Shown: positions 51,879-60,727, counted from the first letter of the stretch. The stretch: 64,000 nt of DNA from Pseudomonadota bacterium (GCA_947505245.1 CANNIZ010000012.1:39478-103477); one strand, 5' to 3'. Translations and numbers: made by a program. Notes: generated from the letters alone by a model not told the origin.

Positions 51879-52655
51879 CTACGGACGCGCTGCCGCCAGC
51901 ACGATCTTCGAGAACGCCATCACGTCCAGGCTGGCGCCACCGACCAAAGCGCCGTCGATATCGGGCCCGGCGAGCAGCGCCGCCGCGTTGTCTCCGTTCA
52001 CGCTGCCGCCGTACTGGATGGGTACCCGCGCCGCGAACTCGGCCGACAGGTGCCCGGCGACCCAGCCGCGGATCTGCGCGTGGACCTCCTGTGCCTGGGC
52101 CGGCGTCGCCGTGACGCCCGTGCCGATCGCCCACACCGGCTCGTAGGCGATGACGAGCCGCGCGAGGGCCGCTGGCGCGTGCGCCTCAAGGACCGTCAAC
52201 TGGCGCGCCAACACGTCGAAGGTGCGCCCCGCCTGACGCTCAGCGAGCGTCTCCCCGATGCAAAACACCGGGAAAAGCCCCTCACCGAGCACGGCGCGGA
52301 GCTTGTCGGCGACGATCGCGTCGGTGTCGCCGAACACGCTGCGTCGCTCTGAGTGGCCGACGAGCACGCTCGTACACCCGAGGGAGCGCACCATCGACGC
52401 CGATACTCCGCTGGTGAACGCGCCGCTCGCCTTCGCGTGCACGTCCTGCGCGCCCACCTCGAACGCGCTGTCCCGCAGCTTCGCGAGCACGGGGAACAGG
52501 TACGGAAACGGCGGGAACACGAGCAACCGCGCGCCGCGCTGAGAGCCGAGCTTCCCGCGGAGATCGCCCGCGAGCCGCAGGGCGGCATCGAGCTCGAGGT
52601 TCATCTTCCAGTTGCCGCCGATCACCCGATCGCGACGAGACGTGGGCAGAGCCAT
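51879..52655 (-). CDS. tpiA: Triosephosphate isomerase
   Basis: 258 residues, full-length TIM barrel with all key residues: Lys17 in GNWKMN, His101 in VGHSERR, Glu172 in AYEPVWAIGTG, phosphate loops GGSVNGDN and GGASL. It interconverts glyceraldehyde-3-phosphate and dihydroxyacetone phosphate. Its location directly upstream of the RpiB-DeoC gene, same strand, 75 bases apart, may reflect use of the glyceraldehyde-3-phosphate released by DeoC, or may just be the housekeeping gene. No encapsulation-like N-terminus is visible, so it is probably cytosolic. Confidence 0.95.
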   Translation of the reverse strand: MALPTSRRDRVIGGNWKMNLELDAALRLAGDLRGKLGSQRGARLLVFPPFPYLFPVLAKLRDSAFEVGAQDVHAKASGAFTSGVSASMVRSLGCTSVLVGHSERRSVFGDTDAIVADKLRAVLGEGLFPVFCIGETLAERQAGRTFDVLARQLTVLEAHAPAALARLVIAYEPVWAIGTGVTATPAQAQEVHAQIRGWVAGHLSAEFAARVPIQYGGSVNGDNAAALLAGPDIDGALVGGASLDVMAFSKIVLAAARP

Positions 52656-52657
52656 TT

Positions 52658-53131
52658 CTACTTTGCGTCGCGGTTCAGCGAGAATGGGCTGTTCTTCGGG
52701 CTGGTGCCGGTGCTGCCGATGTGGACCTTGTTCACCGGCATCGGGGCACCGTCGATGTTCAGATCGTAGACGAGGTCACCTTCGGGCATGCGGAAGTCGA
52801 AGCCATCGACGCCAGCGTTCGTCTTGAAGTCGAACATCACGCAGTGGCCGTCGGGCCCGACGCGTATCCCATCGCCAACATCGGCACGGACAGGCTGCAC
52901 GGCGGCGATCTCCTGGCCGCACACCTTGCCGCTGAAGCGCCGCACGACCTTGTTCTCGACGGTGGTGAACCGCACGTGTTGCCCGTCTGCGTCGTGCCAC
53001 ACGTAGGCCCCGAGTGCGGCGCCCGCTGTGAACGTCGGTTTGCCCTGGAAGACCTCGTTGGGCATGGCCAGGGCGGTGCCAACGGACACAGCGACCCCGA
53101 CCGCGACAAACAACGCACGCACGACCTTCAT
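52658..53131 (-). CDS. Small secreted protein of unknown function
   Basis: 157 residues from ATG 53131 with GGGAGG upstream. Signal peptide KVVRALFVAVGVAVSVGTALA, cleavage likely after ALA. The mature protein is beta-rich (FTAGAALGAYVWHDADGQHV, FTTVENKVVRRFSGKVCGQE) with a Cys pair (VCGQ, HCVMF) that may form a disulfide. No family recognised. It ends two bases before the tpiA start, so the two may share a transcript. Confidence 0.72.
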   Translation of the reverse strand: MKVVRALFVAVGVAVSVGTALAMPNEVFQGKPTFTAGAALGAYVWHDADGQHVRFTTVENKVVRRFSGKVCGQEIAAVQPVRADVGDGIRVGPDGHCVMFDFKTNAGVDGFDFRMPEGDLVYDLNIDGAPMPVNKVHIGSTGTSPKNSPFSLNRDAK

Positions 53132-53215
53132 GTGAACCTCCCGTGGCCGGCATCCTGCGCGAACCACGCGTCGAGGTCAACAACGGGCCCGACAACCCGT
53201 CAACAGGCGCACGCG

Positions 53216-53746
53216 CTACGGCGCGACGATTCGCCCCGGAGCGCCGCTGTCACCCGCCACCGTGTGGCAAGACGCGCAGTCCGCTGAGTTCACCTCGGAG
53301 GCCATCTCCACGATTCGTCCCTGGTATTCGACGCTCGCCGTGATCGGCATGTCGAACGAGCCCCGGTTGTAGAAGTTGCCGGCGCGGTTGGTGGTGAAAT
53401 TGGTGGTCGTGCCGTGGACGTCGGTGATGTGAACGATGACGCCCGAGACGCCATCGCAGTCGTCTTCGTCGTGTACGGCGCCCATCACGGTCCCAGCCAT
53501 CCCGAAATTCGGCCCCTCGCTGGTCGCGTGGCAGGTCACGCAGTCATGCCCAGGGCGCATGTTCGCGGAGCCAGCGTTCCCAAACGTCCAGTGCTCCCCG
53601 GACGAGCAGGTGGGCGTCCAGGCGGTGTCCACGCTCGTGTCGCCGGCCGTGTCCCCCGCGGTGTCACCGTTGGTGTCACCCTGAAGTGTTCCCTGACAGC
53701 CCATCAGCGCGACAGCCCCGACCAGCATCTGACCGAACGACCTCAT
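53216..53746 (-). CDS. Lipoprotein with two c-type heme motifs
   Basis: 176 residues from ATG 53746 (GGGGGAG upstream). Lipobox VALMGC (Cys ~16), a Gly-Asp-Thr repeat linker (DTNGDTAGDTAGDTSVDT), then two CxxCH sites: CVTCH after MRPGHD and CASCH near the C-terminus, with MxxxP and other His/Met residues available as axial ligands. Between them is a carboxypeptidase-regulatory-like beta stretch (GVIVHITDVHGTTTNFTTNR). Probably a periplasm-facing electron-transfer lipoprotein. It lies between the BMC locus and a divergent two-component operon. Confidence 0.78.
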   Translation of the reverse strand: MRSFGQMLVGAVALMGCQGTLQGDTNGDTAGDTAGDTSVDTAWTPTCSSGEHWTFGNAGSANMRPGHDCVTCHATSEGPNFGMAGTVMGAVHDEDDCDGVSGVIVHITDVHGTTTNFTTNRAGNFYNRGSFDMPITASVEYQGRIVEMASEVNSADCASCHTVAGDSGAPGRIVAP

Positions 53747-53858
53747 GTCTCCCCCTGTTGTCGGGCACCCGGTGCACGCCTCGTGCCAGCGCAGAGCGGC
53801 CACGCGCCCACGTTCGTCCATGCGATGTCGTGCGGGGTGCGAAAGAAATGAACCACCA

Positions 53859-53876
53859 CCGAAAGGAATCTTTCGG
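53859..53876. promoter_or_regulatory. Perfect inverted repeat in divergent region
   Basis: CCGAAAG-GAAT-CTTTCGG is a 7+7 perfect inverted repeat with a 4-base centre in the 239-base gap between the cytochrome-like lipoprotein and the histidine kinase. It is either an operator for a dimeric regulator, for example the NtrC-type protein encoded downstream, or a small hairpin. Confidence 0.45.
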
Positions 53877-53927
53877 TCATCGGCGCGATGGCACTGCGTT
53901 CCATCGAGCATGGCGCCCTTCGAGCGT

Positions 53928-53944
53928 ACGGCACGGTTACTGCT
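53928..53944 (+). promoter_or_regulatory. Candidate sigma-54 promoter for the two-component operon
   Basis: The sequence has GGCACG, four bases, then CTGCT, giving GG and GC separated by exactly 10 bases as in the -24/-12 consensus TGGCACG-N4-TTGCW, with two mismatches. The predicted start site is about 30 bases before the TTG start at 53986. The downstream operon encodes an NtrC-type activator, which makes autoregulation plausible. Confidence 0.4.
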
Positions 53945-53985
53945 GATGGACGTGAGGAGGTCCCGTCGCGCGTCGTCTGCCACCG

Positions 53986-55368
53986 TTGGCGTCGTCAGGG
54001 TGGCCAGCCTGGCTCGCCGCCTGGCTCGCGACCGCCGCTGCCGGGCTGGTCGCCGCGACCGCGCTCGCCTTGTTGTCATCGGGTGCACTGGCCACGGCGC
54101 TCGACGAAGCGCTCGGCAGCCAATTGGCGTCCGAGGCAGGCGTCATCGCGGTCGCGCTCAAGAACGTCCCCGTCGACGCGATCGCCGCGGTCGGCGGCTC
54201 ACGCAGCACAGACCAGCTTCGGGAGCGCCTCGGAGACCTCACCGACGCCGGCAAGCTGCATGATGCAGCCCTGATCAACCCGTCGATCGGGACCATCATC
54301 GTCCGAGATCGCGACCACACGTTCATCGCAGCCCTCGCTGACGCCGACCTGATCCTCACCGCAGCCGGCGGAACCGCCGTGGTGGGGCCCCTGTACCGGT
54401 CGGAGGGCGCCCCGTACCGTGCGGCCTACGCGCCACTTCCGGGTCACCCGGGCTGGGTCGTGGGTGTCGAGGGCTCAGGAGCGACGCTCGGCGCGGTCGA
54501 CCGACTGCGCGAGCTACAGCTTGTCGTCGGCGCGTCCTCTGTCGCCGTGGCGCTGTTGTTCGGCGCGCTGCTCGCCCGCGCGGTCGCGAGCCCGCTCGCC
54601 CGGTTGGATGACGAGCTGTCTGGAGCGGCCCCGGGCGATTCGCCCGACACCATCCACGTCCAGGGCCCGCGCGAGGTCCGCAGGGTCGCCGAGGCCGCGC
54701 GCCGCCTGCTCGGCGCGATCACCGATCGCGATCAGGCACTGATAAAGGCGCACACCGAGCAGATCCGCCAGATCGAAGCGGTGTCGGCCGCCGTCGCCCA
54801 TGAGGTCCGAAACCCCCTGCACGCGCTCGGGATGACCGTGGAGCGCCTCGGGGGCCCGGTGGACGCGGAGCGCCGCGCTGTGCTGGCTCAGCGAGCCCAC
54901 CAGGGCATCGTCGAGATCGACGACATCGTGAAGCGCTTCCTCGACCTGTCGCGACCGGTTCAGCCCCAGGTGAAGGACTTCGACGTCCTCGAATTGGTGC
55001 GCGATGTGATCGCCGAGCACGCCGCCTTGTTCGACCAACTCGAGCCGATCGGGTCCCCGTCGACCACCCGGACGGACCCTGACCTGCTGCGTCAGGTCGT
55101 GCGCAACCTGCTGCTGAACGCCCACCAGGCCGGCGCGCGGCGCGTGGTCATCCGAAGCAACGGCGCGCAGCTCGAGGTCGAAGATGACGGGCCCGGGGTC
55201 GCCGAGGCCGATCGCGCGACGATCTTCGAGTGGTTTCACACGACGCGCGCCGCGGGCGTCGGGCTCGGTCTGCCGCAATCGAGGCGGATCTGCCGCGCCC
55301 TGGGCGGCGACCTCGTCCTGCACCAACGGCAGCCCGCTGTGTTCCGAGCCACTTGGGAGCCAAGATGA
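53986..55368 (+). CDS. Sensor histidine kinase
   Basis: 460 residues from TTG 53986; a stop at 53953-53955 limits the frame, and GGAGG lies about 25 bases before the TTG, so the exact start is uncertain. Two membrane helices (~7-33, ~178-200) flank a periplasmic sensor domain; a HAMP-like linker (~200-250) leads to the H-box VSAAVAHEVRNPLHALGMTV (His ~271), N-box VRNLLLNAHQAG, and G-boxes EVEDDGPGVAEAD and GVGLGLPQSRRI. It should phosphorylate the NtrC-type regulator encoded next, with which it overlaps by ATGA. The signal sensed is unknown. Confidence 0.9.
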   Translation: MASSGWPAWLAAWLATAAAGLVAATALALLSSGALATALDEALGSQLASEAGVIAVALKNVPVDAIAAVGGSRSTDQLRERLGDLTDAGKLHDAALINPSIGTIIVRDRDHTFIAALADADLILTAAGGTAVVGPLYRSEGAPYRAAYAPLPGHPGWVVGVEGSGATLGAVDRLRELQLVVGASSVAVALLFGALLARAVASPLARLDDELSGAAPGDSPDTIHVQGPREVRRVAEAARRLLGAITDRDQALIKAHTEQIRQIEAVSAAVAHEVRNPLHALGMTVERLGGPVDAERRAVLAQRAHQGIVEIDDIVKRFLDLSRPVQPQVKDFDVLELVRDVIAEHAALFDQLEPIGSPSTTRTDPDLLRQVVRNLLLNAHQAGARRVVIRSNGAQLEVEDDGPGVAEADRATIFEWFHTTRAAGVGLGLPQSRRICRALGGDLVLHQRQPAVFRATWEPR

Positions 55369-56696
55369 GCCATGTCCTCGTGGTCGACGACCACGCGCCC
55401 TCCGCCGAAGCCCTCGCGGAAGCCCTCACGGACGAGGGGTACACCGTCGACAAGGCCGGCAGCGGCGAACAGGCGCTCACGATCATCCGACGCGGCGGCA
55501 TCGACGTCGTGATCACCGACCTGCGCATGGAGGGCCTCGACGGCATCGAGCTGCTGCGCGAGGTGAGGACGTTCGACGTCAACCTGCCCGTAATCCTTGT
55601 CACAGCGTACGCGTCGGTGGAACGCGCGGTCGAGGCCACGCGAGCCGGCGCGTTCTGCTTCCTCACCAAGCCCGTCCGCCTCGCGGAGATGACGGTCCAG
55701 GTGCGCAACGCGGCGCGGGTTCGCGAGCTGCACGCCGCGACGTCCAGCGTTGACGAGAAGGACCCGATCCTGGGCCGATCCGCGCCCCTCAAGCGCGCGC
55801 TCGCGGTCGCCGATCGCGCGGCCTCCAGCGACGCGACGGTGCTGCTGCTCGGTGAGACCGGTTCGGGGAAGGAGCTGTTCGCCCGACGAATCCACCGCAA
55901 GAGCCCGCGCGCCAAGAACGTGCTGGTGTCGGTCAACGCGGGCGCCATCCCCGAGAGCCTCGTCGAATCCGAGCTGTTCGGCCACACCAAGGGGTCCTTC
56001 ACCGGAGCCACCACCGATCGACAAGGTCTGTTCGAGGCCGCCGACGGAGGGACGATCTTCCTCGACGAGATCGGTGAGCTGTCGGCGGGCGCCCAGACGC
56101 GTCTGCTGCGGGTGCTCGAAGACGGCACGCTGCGCCGCGTCGGAGAAAACCGCGATCGTCACGTGAACGTGCGCGTGATCGCGGCCACGCACCGCGACCT
56201 CGCCACGAGCGAGACGTTTCGCCGGGATCTGTACTTCCGCTTGAACGTGATCGCGATCGAGCTGCCGCCGCTGCGAGCGCGCTCGGAAGACATCCCCGCG
56301 TTGTTCGGGCACGCGCTGCGGGCGGCCTGCGCGCAGGTCGGCCGTCCCGCGCTCGCTGTCGACACCAGCGTGCTCGACCGACTCGTCGCGTACCGCTGGC
56401 CGGGAAACGTGCGCGAATTGTTCAACCTCGCGTCCCGACTCGCCGTCTTGGCGCCCGGGGAGTCGCTCACCACCGACGACCTGCCCCGCGAGCTCGCCGA
56501 GGCCGCGCCGATCGGGGCTCCGCGGTTCCCGGACGGGGACTTCGACCTGACCACCTGGCTCGAGACGGTCGAGGAGGCCGCGCTTCGAAGGGCGCTCTCC
56601 CGCTATGACGGCGTGAAGGCGCGGGCGGCGACCTCGCTCGGACTCGAGCGGAACGCATTCCGGTACAAGCTCAAGAAGTACGGTATCGACGAATGA
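55365..56696 (+). CDS. NtrC-type sigma-54-dependent response regulator
   Basis: 443 residues. Receiver domain 1-120 with phospho-acceptor Asp52 and Lys102 (LTKPV). The AAA+ domain has Walker A GETGSGKE, the sigma-54 contact loop as GSFTGA (GAFTGA is usual), Walker B GGTIFLDEIGEL and the arginine-finger region RRDLYFRLNVI. A Fis-type helix-turn-helix lies at the end (DGVKARAATSLGLERNAFRY). It activates sigma-54 promoters when phosphorylated by the coupled kinase. The stop overlaps the next start (ATGA), placing the two envelope genes downstream in the same operon. Confidence 0.94.
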   Translation: MSHVLVVDDHAPSAEALAEALTDEGYTVDKAGSGEQALTIIRRGGIDVVITDLRMEGLDGIELLREVRTFDVNLPVILVTAYASVERAVEATRAGAFCFLTKPVRLAEMTVQVRNAARVRELHAATSSVDEKDPILGRSAPLKRALAVADRAASSDATVLLLGETGSGKELFARRIHRKSPRAKNVLVSVNAGAIPESLVESELFGHTKGSFTGATTDRQGLFEAADGGTIFLDEIGELSAGAQTRLLRVLEDGTLRRVGENRDRHVNVRVIAATHRDLATSETFRRDLYFRLNVIAIELPPLRARSEDIPALFGHALRAACAQVGRPALAVDTSVLDRLVAYRWPGNVRELFNLASRLAVLAPGESLTTDDLPRELAEAAPIGAPRFPDGDFDLTTWLETVEEAALRRALSRYDGVKARAATSLGLERNAFRYKLKKYGIDE

Positions 56697-57391
56697 CGAT
56701 CCTCGTCCTGCTCATCGCGCTCGCGCGCGCAAGCGACCCCACCACCGACGCGTACCGCGCCCGGCTGGTCGCTCAGCAGGACGTGGAGTCCGCGGCCGCC
56801 GAGATCGCGAGGGCCCGTGCGAGCGGCTCAGAGCGCACGGAGCTGGCTCAGCTGATGGCCACCTACCGCGAAAAGGCTGAGCGCCTGCAGAGCATCGACG
56901 AGCCGCTGCTGGCCGCTGCTGCCGACTCCGCGCGCACGGACCAGATCCAGGCCGAGCAGGCCCTGTTCGAGGCCCTCGCGCGCGGCACGACGGACCCACA
57001 CGCACGAAAGGTGCTCGGGGCTTACCTCGGCGACCTCGACGCGCGGTTGAAGACGCTCGTACCAAGCCTCGAGGCCGCCCGCGCGGCAGACGACGCTGAG
57101 CTGCGCGACGCGCTGCTCCTCGACATCGCGGACCAGGCCGCGACGCTCGCGCTGGTCGCTCGCTACGACGCCGCGGACGCCGACCGCATCGCGCGACGAG
57201 ACGTCGCCGAGGCCGCGGGACTTCGCCTCCGCACAGGTCCGATCGACGGTGCCAGCCTCGACGTCACGGTCGCCGCCGGGCGACTCGAGCGCGAAGCGAT
57301 CGAAGCCGCCGCGCGACGAGACGTGGCATCGAGCCGCGCTCTTGCGGCCGATGCGCTACGAGCCTCCGCGCTCGCCCAGGAGATCCCGTGA
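56693..57391 (+). CDS. Exported helical protein of unknown function
   Basis: 232 residues with a short signal peptide (TILVLLIALARAS). The remainder is almost entirely alpha-helical, Ala/Arg/Glu/Asp-rich, with long coiled-coil-like runs (DVESAAAEIARARASGSERT, ARLKTLVPSLEAARAADDAE). No domain recognised. It is coupled to the regulator upstream and to the barrel gene downstream by 4-base overlaps, so it is likely a periplasmic partner of the outer-membrane protein. Confidence 0.72.
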   Translation: MTILVLLIALARASDPTTDAYRARLVAQQDVESAAAEIARARASGSERTELAQLMATYREKAERLQSIDEPLLAAAADSARTDQIQAEQALFEALARGTTDPHARKVLGAYLGDLDARLKTLVPSLEAARAADDAELRDALLLDIADQAATLALVARYDAADADRIARRDVAEAAGLRLRTGPIDGASLDVTVAAGRLEREAIEAAARRDVASSRALAADALRASALAQEIP

Positions 57392-58428
57392 TCTACGCTC
57401 TCGTCACCGCTGCCCACGCCTCGGACGGTTCGCTCGAGCTGCGCCTCGGGGCGCGCGGGGCAGCCGAGGCCACGGTCGAACAGGAGGGCGCGTACCCGGA
57501 GTCCGAGCCGGCGGCGATGGTGGGCATCCTCGGCGACGTCCACCACGAGTGGGCGAGCGGCCCCTGGATGGGCCTGAGCGGCTTCACCTACGCGTACGGG
57601 CCCGAGTCCGAGCCTTCGCTGCTCGAGATCACGCCTTCGGCGGGCCTGCTTGCAGAAGTGGGCCGCTCCGGCCACGTCGACCTCGGCGCCCGCGCGACCC
57701 TGGACGTGGCCCCGTTCCACGCTGAAGCCAGCAGCGCGCGGCTCGAGGCGTTCGGCGACGCCGGCGCGACGGTGAACGACCATCGCCTCGAGGGCGTCTT
57801 CACCGCCGTCGATCGCCGCTACCTGTCCAACGAGCTGTTCAACTTCTCGATGGCGGAGCTGGGTGCCCAATGGACGTGGCGGCCGGGCGCGACCCACCTT
57901 CGCTTGCGCGGCACGTTCGAAGCCAACACCTCGAACGACGCACAAAGCGAGGCCGTGCTCGGGACCCAGGTGCGGGCCTCTGTCGAGATCGGCCGCATGG
58001 TCGGGCGGTGGGATCTGAACGCCCGCGCGCGGTTCATCGGCGGATTTGGCGGCATCGATGAGGACCTCCATCGGCCGCAGTTCTCGCCGTCGGGCGTCTA
58101 CCTTGACGACGCCGACGCGCTCTCCGAAGGCGGGCAACTGCTCGGCCGCCTCGACCTCTCCGCAATCGGCGCGATCGGCGAGCGCTGGACCGTCGACGCC
58201 GTCCTCGCGCTTCGACTGCGCCAGGACGAGGCCGACGAGGGCGTCATTGCCTACGCGCGCACCCTCCATTCGCAGGTCGACGTCGCGCGTCGCGTCGGCG
58301 ACCACGGCGTCGCATTGACCGCGGGGGCCGGCGTGACCGCCATCGACGATCCCGCCCTGTTCGACCCGAGCGTGTGGATCGGCGTGCGGTGGTCACCCAC
58401 ACCCGTGCAGCGCGCGGCTGCGCCGTAA
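57388..58428 (+). CDS. Outer-membrane beta-barrel protein
   Basis: 346 residues from GTG 57388 (GTGA overlap). A short signal (IYALVTAAHAS) is followed by alternating amphipathic strands throughout (GSLELRLGARGAAEATVEQE, AELGAQWTWRPGATHLRLRG, WDLNARARFIGGFGG, WTVDAVLALRLRQDE, HGVALTAGAGVTAIDD). About 14-16 strands are expected. The chain runs past the last strand (VWIGVRWSPTP) into an Ala-rich tail lacking a terminal aromatic residue. The role is unknown; the operon suggests it is produced in response to the upstream two-component system. Confidence 0.75.
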   Translation: MIYALVTAAHASDGSLELRLGARGAAEATVEQEGAYPESEPAAMVGILGDVHHEWASGPWMGLSGFTYAYGPESEPSLLEITPSAGLLAEVGRSGHVDLGARATLDVAPFHAEASSARLEAFGDAGATVNDHRLEGVFTAVDRRYLSNELFNFSMAELGAQWTWRPGATHLRLRGTFEANTSNDAQSEAVLGTQVRASVEIGRMVGRWDLNARARFIGGFGGIDEDLHRPQFSPSGVYLDDADALSEGGQLLGRLDLSAIGAIGERWTVDAVLALRLRQDEADEGVIAYARTLHSQVDVARRVGDHGVALTAGAGVTAIDDPALFDPSVWIGVRWSPTPVQRAAAP

Positions 58429-58444
58429 GCGCACGCAGCCGCGC
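58412..58444. terminator. Perfect 11-bp hairpin between convergent genes
   Basis: GCGCGGCTGCG (58412-58422) and CGCAGCCGCGC (58434-58444) are exact reverse complements with an 11-base loop that contains the stop codon of the barrel gene. It sits between the convergent barrel and isocitrate lyase genes and can act in both directions. There is no T-run, as is common at this GC content. Confidence 0.55.
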
Positions 58445-58451
58445 CGGGCCC

Positions 58452-60704
58452 CTACTCCGCGATCAGCTTCGCCAGTGCCACACCGTCGGAGGCCAGCAGC
58501 TCGGCGACCCGCTGCGCGTCGACATCGGCGACGATGATCTCGCCGACCTCTTCGGTCACCGAGGAGAAGATGCCGTGGGCACGCATACGCTCGGTCTGCC
58601 GCTGGTTGTCGTCCGTCGGCGTGACGAAATGGATCGACCCCACCTTGTAGCGGTGGATCAGGAACAGGTGCGCGAGCGTCATCAGGCGCTTGCGACGCAA
58701 GCCGGTGTCGAACGTGTTCTGGTCACGAATCGAGCAGATGTTCTTTCCATGCCGATCCTGGATGTCGGCGAACACGACGTTCGCGAGCTTGTCCCCGCCC
58801 GGCGAAAGGATCGCGAGCTCGAGCAGGTGCGAGCCGACGGTGTGGGGGCGGAGCTGCACCCGGAGGCCGTCGCGGTAGTCGTGACGCTTGCGCCAGAGCT
58901 GGAGCCATTGCTCGAGAAGCTTCGGCGGGACCTCGGTCATGACGAGGTGCTGGAATTGTGTGGAGCCGTGGCCCATCGCCTTCGTCGTCGACGTGCGGCC
59001 GGTGAGGGCCATCAGAGCCGCGTCCGCGCGCGGGCCTCCGACCAGGGTTTGTGGTGTGCGGTACGGCGACTCGACGAGGCGGAATTTGCGCTGCAATTTC
59101 GCGAGGGCGAGCATCCCGTCGGCCTTGAGCGATGCGGCGAATTCTTCGCTTGCGTGGCCGTCGATCTGGTGGCCGCCGTACGTGATGAAGTTGAACACGA
59201 AGCCCATCTTCCCGAGCTCGACCGGGAACGCTCGCATCTGTGCGTCGTTCATCCCGGTGGTGTCCCAGTTGAACGACGGCGACAGGTTGTACGCGAGCAT
59301 CGCGTTCGGGAACCTGGCATGGATCGCGTCGGCGAATCGCTTGGCATCGTGGAGATCGGCGGTCTTCGTCTCCATCCACAGGAGATCGGCGAACGGGGCG
59401 ACCGCGAGCGACTTGGCGATTGCGTATTCGATGCCGCCGCGGATCTGGTAGTACCCGTCCGGCGTCTTTGCGTGCTCACAATCCCAGGCGACCTCGACAC
59501 CCATCGCGCGCGCCTTCTCGCGCGCCTCAAAAAAGCCCGCAGTCGACGCAAACGACCGCCACTCGTCCGGCGTCATCGGCAGCGGCTGCCCCTCGTTGGC
59601 GCGGAACGCCATCCGCGCAGCGACGGCGTCGGCGTAGGTCTCGACGCCCGCCTCCTGCTGCCAGGCGTCCACGAACTTGCCGAACACCTTGTCCAACGCG
59701 GCGTCAGCGCCCGTATACGGGGCCTCGAGGAACGCGGCAGCGGCCTGCGCGACGTCCTTCTTCAGCCCGGTCTTCCCGAGCCACTCGTCGGCTGCGGCGA
59801 ACTCGGCATCGCAGAGTGCATACAGTTCGTGGCCGCTCAGCTCCTCGACGCCGGCGCGCAGGAATTGGCGAAGAATGGCGAGGAACGAGGCTTTGTAGCT
59901 AGGCAGATCGGTGTTCGTGGCCCCGAGGATGAACGGCTGGTCGCGATCGTCACTTCGCCCGTCCAGCAGGGTCGCCGATTCGGCGTCGGTGCGGGCGACG
60001 ACGATGCCTGGAACGCCCATGATGTCGAGTTGAAGGCGAGCGGCGGTGAGGCGCTTGATCTGCTCGTCGGACGAGACCAGCACCTTTCCACCCTGGTGGC
60101 CGCACTTCTTCACGCCGGGCTTCTGATCCTCGATGTGAAAGCCGGGTACGCCGACCTCGACGAAGCGCCGAATCAGGTTGCGCACGTGGGCGTCGCCGCC
60201 GTGACCGGTGTCGGCGTCGGCGATGATGAACGGGCGGAAGTCGATCTCGGGGGTGGCGCTCTTCTGCTCTTCCGTCATCCGCGCACGCGCGAACGACTGG
60301 TTCTTGTCGGCCGTGAGGAGCGCGCGGACGATCGGCGCCGCCTCGTTCGGGACCTGGCTCAGCGGGTAGCTTGCGAGGTCCGGACCGGGGTCCTCGTTGA
60401 CGGAGCCCTTCGCGCTCGTCGCCCAGCCGCCGAGGTAGATGCCCTCGATGCCGGCGCGCTTCATCGCCACCGCCTGGCCCGGCGAGTACGGACCGAACGT
60501 GGTGATGGACCGGCCGCTCTCAAACAGCTCCCGAAGGCGTGTGTAGAAGCCCTCGGCCGCCTGTCGGGCGACGGTGTAGTCGGGGCGAATCGTTCCGCGC
60601 TGCTCGACAACCTCACGCGCGGTGTGGATTCGTTTCAGTCCGCGAAAACGGGGGCTGTTGAACCACCGCTTCAGCTCGGCGACGTCCTGCTCGTGGCGGC
60701 TCAT
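58452..60704 (-). CDS. aceA: Isocitrate lyase, long form
   Basis: 750 residues; GAGGAG precedes the ATG. It splits isocitrate to glyoxylate and succinate. Family motifs: [46 protein letters not shown] with catalytic Cys201 in KKCGH, and [20 protein letters not shown]. At 750 residues it belongs to the long AceA2-like group (Mycobacterium AceA2 is similar in size), with an inserted region around 300-420 and a C-terminal extension. It is 23 bases downstream of malate synthase in one operon, giving a complete glyoxylate shunt. Confidence 0.95.
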   Translation of the reverse strand: MSRHEQDVAELKRWFNSPRFRGLKRIHTAREVVEQRGTIRPDYTVARQAAEGFYTRLRELFESGRSITTFGPYSPGQAVAMKRAGIEGIYLGGWATSAKGSVNEDPGPDLASYPLSQVPNEAAPIVRALLTADKNQSFARARMTEEQKSATPEIDFRPFIIADADTGHGGDAHVRNLIRRFVEVGVPGFHIEDQKPGVKKCGHQGGKVLVSSDEQIKRLTAARLQLDIMGVPGIVVARTDAESATLLDGRSDDRDQPFILGATNTDLPSYKASFLAILRQFLRAGVEELSGHELYALCDAEFAAADEWLGKTGLKKDVAQAAAAFLEAPYTGADAALDKVFGKFVDAWQQEAGVETYADAVAARMAFRANEGQPLPMTPDEWRSFASTAGFFEAREKARAMGVEVAWDCEHAKTPDGYYQIRGGIEYAIAKSLAVAPFADLLWMETKTADLHDAKRFADAIHARFPNAMLAYNLSPSFNWDTTGMNDAQMRAFPVELGKMGFVFNFITYGGHQIDGHASEEFAASLKADGMLALAKLQRKFRLVESPYRTPQTLVGGPRADAALMALTGRTSTTKAMGHGSTQFQHLVMTEVPPKLLEQWLQLWRKRHDYRDGLRVQLRPHTVGSHLLELAILSPGGDKLANVVFADIQDRHGKNICSIRDQNTFDTGLRRKRLMTLAHLFLIHRYKVGSIHFVTPTDDNQRQTERMRAHGIFSSVTEEVGEIIVADVDAQRVAELLASDGVALAKLIAE

Positions 60705-60727
60705 GGCGCTCTCCTCTGGGTGACGGG

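Noticed and set aside
53883..53902. A second sigma-54-like sequence (TGGCAC-N5-TCCAT)
   Set aside because: The -12 GC dinucleotide is absent (CC instead), so it fails the key requirement; the site at 53928-53944 is better.
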